Notes: generated by a model from the sequence alone, not told the origin. Numbered from the stretch's first letter, positions 46,507-57,500 are shown. The stretch is 64,000 nt of DNA from Lobosporangium transversale (GCF_002105155.1 NW_019029016.1:248001-312000), one strand, 5' to 3'. A program made the numbers and translations.

Positions 46507-47030
46507 ACAAAACTATGGTGCCACAAAGATTGATCAGCATCTTCGACTTGAGCTCCGGACCAGGCTAGCTTAGGGAGAGGAGGGTGGGACATTATAGGTC
46601 GGCTCCCTCGGATAATATGCTTTTCTCTTCATATTATTCGAGAACGCTGTGTAATTATCACAGCGGGAGCCGACCTATAATGTGCATCCAGAGTTTTGTC
46701 CCAGGGTGATCTCAGTAAAATTCGTTCTTGTCTGACTAGCCATGCGGTAGAAATATTGGAAAGTTTCCGGAGAAGACCAATTACCATGAGCGATGATGTC
46801 GTCAATCGATACCCCTGCTGTAGCTGCAGCTGTAGAGCCGAGTGCGCGTGGCTTGATACGTCGGGAAGCCTTTTCCACTTCTGGGATCTTAGTTGAGATC
46901 GAGTCCATGTGATTGGAAATGGTTTCTGCTGATACTGCTCGATTCAAATATTTGGAATGTCGGATGAGAGGTTGAATTGTCAGACTGTCATCCTTCGGAT
47001 GTGGTACCTCCAGTGGATGATCTGTTAATC
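46385..47030 (-). mobile_element. Inverted DIRS-C 3' fragment
   Basis: Reverse complement of 39755-40401: ITR, ICR and the last third of YR (46675-46947, with NRAVSAETISNHMDSI through the terminal GQNSGCTL). It ends abruptly at 47030, where sequence in direct orientation (DIRS-D) begins. Confidence 0.93.
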
Positions 47031-48314
47031 ATGGAGCAATCTGGGGAATTTGTACATCTGCGCGCCATGGAACCTGATCCCTCAGGCCCTCCAGAAGCTG
47101 AGGCTAGAGAAACTACAAGCGACGATCGTAGCTCCGAACTGGCCCAGCGCCCTATGGTATCCAACTCTTCAAGCGATGGCGACTTGTGCCCCCAGAGAGA
47201 TCCCACGCAAGTATGTCCTCCCAGCTCCAGGACAAGATCAAAACGTTCTAGCAAAGAATCCGCACTGGACACTGCAAGCATGGCGCGTAAACGGCGCTAT
47301 TACACAGACCTAGGTTTAGACAGCGAAGCAGCGGAGACTATACTAGATAACCCTCAGACACAGCGACGGCACAAAAAATACGCCCCAGCGCAACAAGTGT
47401 TCATCGATTGGGCCAGGCAAAATGACAGGGATCCATTCACCCCCAATCCGATCCTTTTAGTTAACTATCTCAATCATCAGATGCGCAACCGTCCATGGTC
47501 TCCCGCCACCACTCTGCAGAAACGCTCAGCCATTTTAGCTCTATTTCCAGACAAATCAGCGTTTGACAAGAGCCATGTGTATAAGGACTTCATTACAGCC
47601 ATCAAGGCCAAACACATTCGACCTAGCAACGCATTGAGCATCAATCTCAACCCAGCTCTTGATTATATTCGATCCCTTCCTTCTAACGAGGAAATGTCAT
47701 TCCTTCAGCTCACGAGAAAGCTTTGTTGGCTTCTAGGCGTTTGTGGGTTCCTTCGTCCAGACGACATTCGATGTATAGACCTGACCAAGACTACATGGAC
47801 CACAAGCCAACTCATGCTCTTCATTCCTATTCCCAAAGAGAAACGACTTGGGAACCGCATCGAGAAGACAGTTTGTATTCGTTCCAACAGTGATCCGAAA
47901 CTGTGCCCTGTGAATACATTTGCTGCGTATTTGCAAAGATTAACAGATCATCCACTGGAGGTACCACATCCGAAGGATGACAGTCTGACAATTCAACCTC
48001 TCATCCGACATTCCAAATATTTGAATCGAGCAGTATCAGCAGAAACCATTTCCAATCACATGGACTCGATCTCAACTAAGATCCCAGAAGTGGAAAAGGC
48101 TTCCCGACGTATCAAGCCACGCGCACTCGGCTCTACAGCTGCAGCTACAGCAGGGGTATCGATTGACGACATCATCGCTCATGGTAATTGGTCTTCTCCG
48201 GAAACTTTCCAATATTTCTACCGCATGGCTAGTCAGACAAGAACGAATTTTACTGAGATCACCCTGGGACAAAACTCTGGATGCACATTATAGGTCGGCT
48301 CCCGCTGTGATAAT
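47031..48314 (+). mobile_element. DIRS-D: truncated direct copy of DIRS-C 3' region
   Basis: Direct copy of 38848-40131 (offset 8183) with at least one substitution. It begins mid-RT at GGAGCAATCTGGGG and ends at 48314 with GCTGTGATAAT, the midpoint of the ICR, after which unrelated sequence follows. It lacks both ITRs. Confidence 0.95.
47280..48293 (+). CDS. DIRS-D tyrosine recombinase, second copy
   Basis: A complete 337-residue YR identical to DIRS-C YR wherever compared, with R159, R281, W304 and Y314. The open frame continues upstream to 46977 only because it runs by chance across the rearrangement junction. No RT start or left ITR accompanies it, so transcription would need an outside promoter. 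Confidence 0.92.
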   Translation: MARKRRYYTDLGLDSEAAETILDNPQTQRRHKKYAPAQQVFIDWARQNDRDPFTPNPILLVNYLNHQMRNRPWSPATTLQKRSAILALFPDKSAFDKSHVYKDFITAIKAKHIRPSNALSINLNPALDYIRSLPSNEEMSFLQLTRKLCWLLGVCGFLRPDDIRCIDLTKTTWTTSQLMLFIPIPKEKRLGNRIEKTVCIRSNSDPKLCPVNTFAAYLQRLTDHPLEVPHPKDDSLTIQPLIRHSKYLNRAVSAETISNHMDSISTKIPEVEKASRRIKPRALGSTAAATAGVSIDDIIAHGNWSSPETFQYFYRMASQTRTNFTEITLGQNSGCTL

Positions 48315-48955
48315 TTTTTATTTCTTTCCCTTCTACGATTTTTGACCTCTCGCAATTCGTGCGGTCGATGGAACTGTTTTTTTTTTTTTTTTTTTTTTTT
48401 TCTGTCAAAACCAACTACTCTCTTTGTGAATAAGGGCCCTGCAATGAAGGAATGAAGGCAACACCTGTTGCAGAGAGGAAAAGTAAAAAAAAAAAGAAAG
48501 AGAGAGAGACGGTAATACCTGTTGCAGAAGGAAACACTTGTGGTAGTGAGAGGAAAAGAAGAAAGAAGGTTTCAGCTTTTGCAAAGAGAGAAAAAAAAAA
48601 AGAGAAGAGGATGGAGGATGTCAGATGCAGAGAGAGAAAAAGAGAGAAGAGGGTGCAGAAAGAGAGAAAAGAGAGAGAAGGGGAACAATGACGAAAAGAA
48701 AAGAAAGAAAAGACCAAAAGCAAATCGTGAGAAAAATAAAATGAATGAATGTGAAGTGGCCCCCCTGAAAATGATCAGCGCGAGATGACGTTGCCCACGA
48801 TACATTTTTTTTTTTTGTGCTAGACATTTGTTGTGTTTCCAACTTATTTAATTTACAAAGAGAGTATTAAAAGAACCCTTCCGATGAAGATTAATAAAAA
48901 AAAAACAAATAAATAAAATAATAAATAAAAAAAATATATAAATAAATAAAAAAAA
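48315..48955. other. Gene-free region with T-tract and GA-rich stretch
   Basis: T-tract at 48378-48401, GA-rich simple sequence 48480-48720, then A/T-rich sequence. Open frames here are low-complexity. The 3' end of Helitron-2 should be within or beyond it, but I find no hairpin plus CTRR. Confidence 0.5.
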
Positions 48956-51900
48956 CTAAAGAGGCAATTGATGACGAAGAAATAATGGTGGAAAGAGTGA
49001 ATCAAGCGTATCGGGAATATTCAATACACGAAGATCTTCGAGACTCCGTACTCGGCTCAGTGCAACGTATGCTTGCCCAGAACAAAACATGCTGCTCAAG
49101 TCCACCAGGGCTGCGGGTAGAGTCATTCCTTGTCCTCGATGAACTGTCAAACCGTACGCCAACAACAAAGGGAACTGGCTCCTTGATCTTCCACCCTTGC
49201 TGACCTGACGAACAATCCGCTGAACATTCACCACCCTGTTCTGAGCTCGCTCCAACTGCACCCGGATGCCGTCTCCAATTTCGACCACAACCCCGAACGT
49301 CCCATTGATGATATCTCTTGAAAGATTCGTCGTAATGATGACTCTTGCTCCTTCCCACAAGACTAGGTTAGTCAACAAACCTGTCTCTCTCTCCATCATC
49401 TTTGATCTTTCATCCCCATCTTGGCCTGGTCTGGAGCCAATATCATCCATTGCCCGGAACACTCTGATGTCTTCTTCCCGCACCAATTGCCTCGTCAGAT
49501 TCTCATTGACCGATTGTACTTTGGATACCCTTGCCGATATGAACGTGTGGGGCTTACTCAGTTGGTCATCCACATCCAAATCCAGCTCCCGCGCTCGTAA
49601 TATTTTCATCACAAAATCCAGCTCTTCCTGCGAATTCGGACCTCTTCTAATGATCGAAAGAAAGTGAAAGAAATGATCTTGGTCCGGCCCCTGTTGGCGA
49701 CAAGGGGAAATAAAGTTGATCCTTGTGAATTGCGCAAAGACTGGTGTTTGCCACACCCATTCCTGATGCATGTCTGCATCCCCTCTCCATCCTCTCGACC
49801 CACCCTTCCCTTCCCTGATCCGCACCACTGGCCCGAGCTGTCCAAAATCTCCAAAGCAGACTACAGGGATACCTCCGAAGGGCAGATTAACCACATCTGG
49901 ATCTCTACCTCTGCCAATTGCCTTCAAAGCCAAGTCCATTTGCGACAACATCGTGGCCGACACCATCGATATCTCATCCACAATAATACATGGTTGTCTT
50001 CCTCGAGCCCAAATCTGATGAATGTTCCAGCCAAGGGTAAATAAGTTTGGGATGGAGACCTCCCGATCCGGGAGCTGTGTCACTTCCGCGCCAAAGAACC
50101 GATGGATGGTCATCCCATTCACATTCACAGCAGCCACACCCGAAGGCGCGAGCACCACTGGCTCGTACAACCCAGCCCCTTGAAGTCGGATCACGAGCTT
50201 ACGCAAGAGTGTGGACTTTCCTGTTCCTGCTGGGCCCGACACAAAGTACATTCCAGGGCTCATCATTATCCTCTCCAGCGCCTCTTGCTGCTCCTCATTA
50301 AGCTCTACCCCTTCGTCATCCACCTGCATTTCATCTTCGTTGCCGTTATTTGGGGCCGGTAAAAGTGGCAACACTGTCTCCATGACATGATTCGGAAGAA
50401 CTGCTAACCCAAGTTCAAAGATGGAATTCATTTCAGAAACTTCCAACCATCTGTCGCAATCAATCCTCATTGGCAAGTGCAGCATCATTAAATGAGCGCA
50501 GGTGTCATCCAAATCCACCATCGGTGTCCTTCGATGGCGCACCACACAAAAATGGTCTCCTTCGTATGCCTTGTATTTCCTTGGAGGATTATGCCCATCC
50601 AGATATGTACATTGAGGATCAGGAGCCAGATCATCATATGGAGGTTCCCGTTGTTGCCCTGCCACTCGTCCAAACACCTGCCGGAACTTCTTGTAGAACT
50701 CTGGATAGGTCATAGTCTCAAAAAGGGTCCCTTGTGGACGGTTTAAATACTTTATCCAAGAGTCATCTTCAAAAACCTCCTCATCATCATCGTCTCGAAC
50801 CGCACGGATGACTCCTTTTCGCTCCGATGGCAAATGTGTTGGGAGGTAGCGAACAGCATGGCTTTTACCAGACATGTAGTAGCTTCCTACATCCATCACC
50901 ACCTCTGGCAGGGAAACACGATTGTAATAAAATTCTGCACGCCATTCAAAAATAAAAAAAAAAAAAAAAAAAAAAAGAATGAAAAATAAAAATTAAAATA
51001 AAAAGAACAAAAAAAAAAAAAATAAAATAAAATAAAAATAAAAAAAAGTTCAGTTAAGAATACAACAATTACATTGCACTAACAATAACAAGCTGTACTC
51101 CAAAAGCGCTTACTGTTTCCATCCCGGATCCTGACCATTCCATCATATTCTTGTTCTTGTCCTAACAATTTAACAGGCAATTATTCTTTTATTCTTTTTT
51201 TTTTTTTTTTTTTTTTTTTTTCCTCCTCCGCTTTTTACCTTGCTCTGTGACGACAGATCCCTCGTACGGAGTAGCTGACTCGGTAATGTACTTTGAAATA
51301 TAATTTAAAGCGCGTGCTCCACGGTTCAGCTGAACATCAATGTTTGAACCACAGTACCGAAGGATATTTGCATTGTAATTGTTGATCATCCGGTCCTCTT
51401 CTTCACGTGCGTACAGAAATGTCTCTGTTGTTGGTTCAAACATTGTCCTTGGGCTTACTGGCTTTGGGAAGCCAAACCTGCACCGGACGACACCATCGCT
51501 TCCCTTCCGCATGCAATAAGCTTCTGTATGCTTATGGATCTGACAGGCATGGACAAGGCGGCGAAGGTATTCGCTCTCTGGGGTCGAGGAACAAGTGACG
51601 ACAACGAGATCCTTGTCCTCTCCCGCGCACTGCTCTATCAGTGTCTCGATGCTTCTCCTTGCCCAAAGAACTGCATGTACATGTGGACATCCACGCTCCT
51701 GATACTCCACAACCCAAGCATAGGCTCTTAGCCCTCCCAACACATAGTCCGCCCACTCGCCGTGCACAAACGACCAGACTCTCCTCCACTCCCGCGAATA
51801 TGTCATCACAAATGCCGGTACGTCTTCGATGGCTCCACGATAGTCACGTTCGATTTTGCTGAAGGCTGGGGAAGCCAAGTTGACGGACCATGTAATAAAT

Positions 51901-53029
51901 ACCTCTGGCGTCCCAAACTCTCGAAACATCGCCATCATATCTTGGCGGAGAGAGCTCTTGTATGAGCTCCCCATCCGGATGCTCTGAGGGATGGCAATCG
52001 TCCTCTCCCTGTCTATATGTCTTCCTGCTCGTATTGAATAAACAATAATATAAATATGACGCTGTATTAATATAGAAATACAGAACAATCAATTGAGACG
52101 ATGTTTTTTTTTATTTTTTTTTTCCTTCATACCAGCGTAAACATCCTCACGACTTGTCCTTCGCCCTCCTTGCCTTGTTGAAGTTGTTGTACGGAGGCGG
52201 TAGCCGTACGCGCAATCCTTGGTAATCCAGTCGGCAATAAAGCAGATGAACCTCGCATTTCTGGCAAAATGAGGATCGAAGTGCAACATCCTGTATTTAG
52301 CGTAGGCCTTAATGCTGTAGTGTTCTTCCCCCTGTTCATCTGGCACCCGGAGAGAGACCTTGTAGTGCCATAAGGAAAAGTGGCCGTGTCCATATGGGAA
52401 AAGCTCTGGGAATAGCATGACGAGCAAATCCCTGTTCGAGAACTTTACAGCTTCATTGTCTTCATCTACATTGATCCCGACACGCAGGCCCGTCATCTCC
52501 ACATCCGCTGCCCGAGGCCCAGGATCAGTACGCTGGACTACCGTCACTGGGAACTCCCTGTTTGCATGGGCTCGTACGGCTGGATCCTCCAAAAGTCGAG
52601 CTGTGGCTACTGGTTGAGGTAAACCCGAAGCATTCTGGTACACAGGGTTGTTCCCTTGTAGCCACTCTCGAGCCTCGATAGCCCACTGCAGGTTTGCGGC
52701 TTCCGCCTCTCCGCAGAGTGCAGCGCTCATCATCCCGTCCCAGTTGTATAGACGCCTTGCCGACCGGTAAATCGAGACTTGGCCATTTATCCTTGGGAAG
52801 GTTGCTGCCTTAACCTGTCGTGGCTCAAAAGGAGTGTGGGTCATCACTAAGCACACATATTCCATATCGGACCACCGTAATCGAGCAAGCACCTCAGGTG
52901 TATCCTCATCGCGCACCCACCCCTGTGCAGTGTAATGTAATAAGGGATTCCCCCAAAAGCGATTGATGAACGAAATCTATTTCATTATATTCACAATACA
53001 TTTTGCAAGAAGTATATTATTAATTATTA

Positions 53030-53062
<33 letters not shown>

Positions 53063-53707
53063 CACCAAAAGCTTAAATGATTGATCACACTCACGTACAA
53101 AATTCAAGGCATTGTTGTTTAGCTTTTGGTGCGCCTTGCATGCTGTAATGGCCCCATTCTTGATTGTTGGCTCCTTCCCATACTGCTGGCATGGCCAAGG
53201 GATCTCATTCAGTGGGATGGTGAGATCGGCTGACGGAATGAGCGGCGTTGTTTCCTCTGGAAAGAGGATTCTACAACAGACACAGCAAAAAAACTCTGGA
53301 AGTACCCCTGCTCTTGCGAGGCTATTCTGTAATACTCTTCTCGAAAGCAACGGCCCAGAGTCCATTTCTTCATCTTCGATAAACTCTACCGGCACCTCTT
53401 CTTCTTCTTCTTCTTCTTCTTCTTCTTCTTCTTCTTCTTCCAAAACCTGTTCCTCCTGTTGCTGTTCCAAAGGCCATCCATCATCCTCATCAACCACAGG
53501 GATGTCCATATATTCAGCATCATCACCACCATCTTCTTCTTCCGACTCCCTGTGGCAGATAGAGAGGTCTAAAAGCTCATACTCGTCATTAACGCCTTCT
53601 GAACTCCGCAAAGGGACATCCAATAAATGATCTTCTATCGCAACTGTTCCACCACTGACAGTTGCAGCCTCTCCATGCTCATAATCGCCTGCGTTGGAAA
53701 AGGACAT
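48956..53707 (-). CDS. Helitron-2 Rep-helicase, spliced
   Basis: A Helitron transposase in four minus-strand exons. Exon 1 (53099-53707) starts MSFSNAGDYEHGE and has a poly-Glu run and a Cys-rich FFCCVCCRILFPEE. Exon 2 ends at 52133; intron 52025-52132 (GTATGA...GAGCAG) joins it to exon 3. Exon 3 carries the Rep domain: HUH motif in GCPHVHAVLW and the tyrosine pair in ALNYISKYITE. Intron 50905-51238 (GTAAAA...TGCCAG) leads to exon 4, the Pif1/SF1B helicase. There Walker A is GPAGTGKST (residues 223-231, counted from 50902), Walker B is IIVDEISM, and the C-terminal blocks are TVHRGQGMTLPAAL and AYVALSRV. Exon 1 to 2 (donor near 53098) is not phase-resolved. About 1375 residues, with no lesion in Rep or helicase. 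Probably autonomous. Confidence 0.88.
50905..51238 (-). other. Helitron-2 intron 3, homopolymer-rich
   Basis: 334 nt, GTAAAA...CTGCCAG. The join restores TEQ-EVVMDVG in phase 1. It contains several A/T runs of 12-27 bases. Confidence 0.8.
52025..52132 (-). other. Helitron-2 intron 2
   Basis: 108 nt, GTATGA...CGAGCAG. The join restores DVYAG-RHIDRERT in frame. Confidence 0.85.
53398..53441 (-). repeat. GAA microsatellite coding for poly-Glu in Helitron-2
   Basis: About 14 tandem GAA codons on the coding strand give an acidic run in the N-terminal region. It is in frame. Confidence 0.95.
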
Positions 53708-53920
53708 TGTGTTTATAAGAGATGAGAGCAAAAAGTAGTTGAATGTAATGTGAAATGAGAGAGGAAAAGAAGCAAAGAAGGCAAAAAGAAAAAAAATTTA
53801 AAAAAAAGACCTCATTTTATTTAAGCTTTTCATTTTATTTATTTTATTTTTTATTTTTTATTTATTTCTTTATGTCTTTATTTTATTTTTTATTTATTTT
53901 ATTTTTTTTATTTTTTTTCT

Positions 53921-55103
53921 TCATTTCCACCTTCGTCCTCGTCTTGATCCCCGTCCTGATCCCCGTACTGGTTCCAATCTAAGTCCAGTGCTTACGCTAC
54001 TACCGATACTCGGTGCCGGCGATAGCTTATCCGTGGCCGCACTCTGTGCAGGGCTTTTCTTCACCCCAACATCTCCCCCCGGATTGCTGAGATGTCTCTT
54101 GCCATGGCCCGAACTTTGGAATCTTCTATCCAAAAGTTTTTCCTCCTCCTCCTCCTCCTCCTCCTCCTCCTCCTCCTCCTCCTCCTCCTCCTCCTCCCTG
54201 CCTCCTCCCTGCCTCCTCCCTGCCTCCTCCCTGCCTCCTCTTCTCCCTCCTTCTTCTCTTCCTCTCCTCCTTGACTTCTTCCTCTTCCTTCTCCTTCTTC
54301 TCAACCTTTCCCATCTTCCTTGTCATGCTTCTCGTGGTTCTCGTGGTTCTCGTTCTTTCTGACTTGGGGATGTTTGGATGCTCTGTAACGATCTTGAATC
54401 GGCTTGGCATGGGGATGGAAATACGACTCTGCGATCGGTTGATGGGCGAGACTGAAGTCGATGGCGACGACAACAACGACAGATTGGGAGGGCTTTGTAG
54501 TAGTGATGGCTGCTTGGATGATACATTGGTGGAGGAGGAGGCGCGAGAAAAGGGAGCGCGAGAGGAGGAGGCACGAGAGGAGGAGGCACGAAAGGAAGAG
54601 GCATGAGAGGAAGAGGCATGAGAAGAAGAGGCATGAGAGGAAGAGGCATGAAAGGAAGAGGTCCCAATCACCGCTGCCACTCTCGCTACCATACCAGCCC
54701 CTACTCCAGCGTCTACCTTGTTCTCGAAGGTCTTCACCGGAACTTCCTGCAGATCCTCATTACGGACCACCGACGTCTCGATCCTAGACATCGTCTCGAC
54801 CACCAACCTGACACTGACAGCAAAGCTGTGGGTACCACTTCTCTGGTACCCGCGAGCTTCGAAGACACCGGCAACCTCGAACCACTGGAAGTTCTCGCCG
54901 CTGCGGTACAGCTGCATGAGATGAGCGTATGCAGGATGGGCCCTCATCTCTTCCAGTGTACCGTTGGGGATGACGATCTTCCCCTTGCATTGCTGCCCAC
55001 GCATGGTGTACGTTGCCGACGCCCACAAATTGTCCTTCTCATCCCTTGCAGGCGAGAACACTTTCACAACCTGAAGGGGCATCTCGAAGCGAGGGAAATC
55101 CAT
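53921..55103 (-). CDS. Helitron-2-associated gene, unknown, candidate ssDNA-binding or accessory protein
   Basis: Same strand, upstream of Helitron-2. It starts MDFPRFEMPLQVVKVF at 55103. The N-terminal 105 residues look like a folded domain (NLWASATYTMRGQQ, KGKIVIPNGTLEEM, FQWFEVAGVFEARGYQ, HSFAVSVRLVVETM) rich in beta-type patterns. An OB-like fold is possible but unproven. Next is a repetitive SSHASSSHASS block, then RSQSRISIPMPSRF and a basic/acidic low-complexity part. A GGA microsatellite (54140-54197) changes register: the frame that continues with KLLDRRFQSSGHGKRHL to a basic end (GSGRGSRRGRRWK) is preferred, and needs one shift. Some Helitrons carry RPA-like genes, which is the only reason to propose such a role. 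Confidence 0.45.
54140..54197 (-). repeat. GGA/CTC microsatellite
   Basis: About 19 units of CTC on the + strand. It spans the register change in the Helitron-2-associated gene. Confidence 0.95.
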
Positions 55104-55398
55104 TGTAATTAAAAATAAAGTAATAAAGGTTGATAATATATGTCTGAGGGAGCAAAGGAAGTAAAGGAAACGGAGACAGTGAAGGGAATGAAAGCATTGA
55201 AGGGAATGAAAGCATTGAAGGGAATGAAAGCAGTGAATCAAGAAGAAAAAAAAGGGAAGCGAAATGAACATGAAGAAAAAAAGAGGAGGTGAAAAAAGCA
55301 CACGACCAAGCAACAGATCACATCAATGATCATCAGAACAAAAAAGGAAACCATCGATCAGTAAAATCTTTTTTTTCATACACCATCACATACATTTA

Positions 55399-56007
55399 AA
55401 AAGCCCATGTCTTCACAGACTGGGGCCTGGGGCCTCATCTTTGCATCATTCGAGAGGGAATCTCATGCTCTTACAGCTACTTTGCGCATTTGAAAAAAAA
55501 AAAAAATAATCTCGCGACCCGTCACTTTGGAGAGCAATAACTCATCAAAACTGATGCTGGGGGCCTGGTTCTTGCATCAATCGAAATGAAATACCGCGCT
55601 CTACCGATCAGCCAAATTTTGTAAAATAGGACAAGGTCCGCACGGTCTCTCGTCCATATCTCATGATAAAACCAGAGCGTTCAGTATCCGCAATTCCAGC
55701 AACGGACAAAAATGGAAACACAAAAAAGATCAAAAAAGGCATCAGAAAAACCAAAAAAGGCGTCAAAAAAGGAAACACAGCAAAAAAAAAAAAAAGCACA
55801 ATCCTTAATAAGGCAATCGATATTTTTTTTCAGCCCATAACTTTTCAGAAGATTTTTTTTTGATTGAGCACTAAAACAGGGTTTTCTCCATAATGCTATA
55901 GGTAGATCTTTCTGAAATTTGAGTAGCTGTGAGAGCTTTTGATTACCTTCCGAATGATACTCGGATAAGGCCCCAGGCCCCAGTATTGGTGAAGATATGG
56001 GTCTTTA
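55399..56007. repeat. MITE-like element with inverted ends
   Basis: The ends are imperfect inverted repeats of about 55 bp around CTGGGGCCTGGGGCC (55420s and 55970s), starting AAGCCCAT / GACCCATATC. The inside has a degenerate internal copy of the end motif (GCTGGGGGCCTGG, about 55557) and A-rich short repeats of AAAAAGG. No gene. Confidence 0.7.
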
Positions 56008-56160
56008 TCCTCGTAGCCATGGTCCATATGTGTGTGACCTCTTTTATTCCTTCTGACCGAGAAAACTAAAATAAAATAAATAAATCTAGCGTTCGCTCTG
56101 ATCTACTCTCTATCTTCTTTTTTCTCGCTCAGGAACACATCCAGCGTATTGAAGTTCCAA

Positions 56161-57069
56161 ATGAGCGAGTATGACACTTCTGATCCAATTATACACTCTC
56201 TCCAGAGCCAGCTGGCTACACTCACCAGCCGGCTTGAAGCTCTCTCGACTAGCTCTGAATCCAGTCGATCGAACCCCTACTTGGTTCCAAAAGAACCAGC
56301 TTACGAAATTACACCTGACGACTCCCCAGCAATGGACGGGAAAGATTTTTTCAAACATAAATCTGGAAACCGTGCAGACGATCTTGCATATGCAACAGAA
56401 ATGGCTAAAGAGATGCAGTCTTTTGCCAAAAACACAACCCAAACCTATTCTGCACCCAAATCGGCACTCATTGACTGGCCCGACTCTTCCTCTCACCACA
56501 GTTCCATGGACAAAACAATCTCACGCTATCAATCACGATTGGCAAACCTTACAAGACCACTTGATCAATTTGCCACGGAAATGTTTTCCTACGAAGTTGA
56601 CCCTGCGGTCGCACAAGCGTGTTTACAGCTCGCACAGACAATGCGTGAACATATTGCACACCTGGCACAGCAAATGTCAAGCGACAGAGAGGACCTTGTT
56701 TACCAAGCGCACAAAATTTCAGTCACCAAGGACACAGTTGATCCACCAATTGTCTCTACTTCAGACTTCATTGAAGCCAGCAAATTGGCAAAGAGTGTTC
56801 GTCAGGCTACTAACCCGACAAGACAACGGGCATACAACAGGAGGACTCAAAACCGGAGTTTCTTTAGCGCAAATACTTACAGACCCATTTCTAATTCTAG
56901 CCAATCTCATCCATCGGGTCAAACTCAGACCGCCCACTATCAAAATGACAATGGTTCTTTTTTTGGGCAAGGCCGAAATCCAAGGAGAGGGGGACGAGGC
57001 CGAGGCCGAGGCTACCAAACCCCTCAATCCAACCAGACAAGTCAGGCACAGACTGCAGGCCAGCAGTAG
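56161..57069 (+). CDS. DIRS-E gag-like protein
   Basis: 302 residues from MSEYDTSDPIIHSLQ. An N-terminal helix (LQSQLATLTSRLEAL), conserved TYSAPKSALIDWPDSS, NLTRPLDQFATEMF and EHIAHLAQQMSSDREDLVYQ, then an Arg/Gly-rich tail (PRRGGRGRGRGYQ). The stop TAG lies in CAGTAGGTGG at the RT overlap. Confidence 0.88.
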   Translation: MSEYDTSDPIIHSLQSQLATLTSRLEALSTSSESSRSNPYLVPKEPAYEITPDDSPAMDGKDFFKHKSGNRADDLAYATEMAKEMQSFAKNTTQTYSAPKSALIDWPDSSSHHSSMDKTISRYQSRLANLTRPLDQFATEMFSYEVDPAVAQACLQLAQTMREHIAHLAQQMSSDREDLVYQAHKISVTKDTVDPPIVSTSDFIEASKLAKSVRQATNPTRQRAYNRRTQNRSFFSANTYRPISNSSQSHPSGQTQTAHYQNDNGSFFGQGRNPRRGGRGRGRGYQTPQSNQTSQAQTAGQQ

Positions 57070-57500
57070 GTGGCCGTTTACAGATTTACAGAGAAGCATG
57101 GGCTCTCATAACCGACAACGAATGGGTCAAGTCGGTCGTCTCCGAGGGATTCAAAATCCCTTTCCACAAACGGCCACCGATATCCAGTTCAACAGCGTAC
57201 CAAGCTCGAGTAGCAGCGGAGGAAGAGAAGGCGATCGATCAAGAGGTAATCGCACTCTTAGCCAAAAGAGCAATAGAGGTCGCTTCGGGCCCTGGTTTCA
57301 AGAGCCGAATATTCACTATCCCCAAGAAAACCGGGGACATTCGTCCAGTCTTAAATCTAAGACCGTTGAATGCCTACGTCTCAGAGCGGCACTTCAAAAT
57401 GGAGACGATGACGACAGTATGCGCAATGTTACAGAAGAACGACTTTGTGACAAGCATCGACCTATCAGACGCATTTCTTCACGTACTAATCCATCCAGAT
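57066..57500 (+). pseudogene. DIRS-E reverse transcriptase, N-terminal fragment
   Basis: The frame starts VGGRLQIYREAWALIT at the gag stop, with KSRIFTIPKKTGDIRPVLNL and the DLSDAFLHVLIHPD block. It is lost at the DIRS-F boundary before the catalytic YxDD motif. Confidence 0.88.

Larger units (their letters stand above)
39755..47030. repeat. Large palindrome (3.2-kb inverted arms, 0.8-kb loop)
   Basis: Left arm 39755-about 42995 and right arm about 43799-47030 are reverse complements, nearly identical over their whole length; the matching positions sum to about 86785. The arms contain, from outside in, the YR 3' end and ICR/ITR of DIRS-C, a zinc-ribbon pseudogene, a 24-bp tandem repeat and a foldback element. 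The outer left border falls inside the YR gene, not at an element end, so this is a rearrangement, not a transposon with long TIRs. The homopolymers in the two arms differ by a few bases. Confidence 0.92.
56008..57500 (+). mobile_element. DIRS-E: 5' part, cut by DIRS-F
   Basis: A third DIRS family, plus strand. Gag is complete and RT starts normally but stops after SIDLSDAFLHVLIHPD at the DIRS-F right end (57501). The rest of RT is not found beyond DIRS-F. The left boundary is uncertain; a GGTCCATATGTGTG sequence near 56022 resembles the start region of DIRS-G. Confidence 0.8.

Noticed and set aside
39755-47030. Reading the palindrome as a DNA transposon with giant TIRs
   Set aside because: The outer border lies inside a DIRS gene, there is no target duplication, and no transposase lies in the loop.
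46977-47279. N-terminal extension of the DIRS-D YR
   Set aside because: It crosses the palindrome junction by chance; the YR start is at 47280.
48452-48805. Lys/Glu-rich open frames between DIRS-D and Helitron-2
   Set aside because: Low-complexity GA-rich sequence gives open frames on both strands; no domain or splice support.
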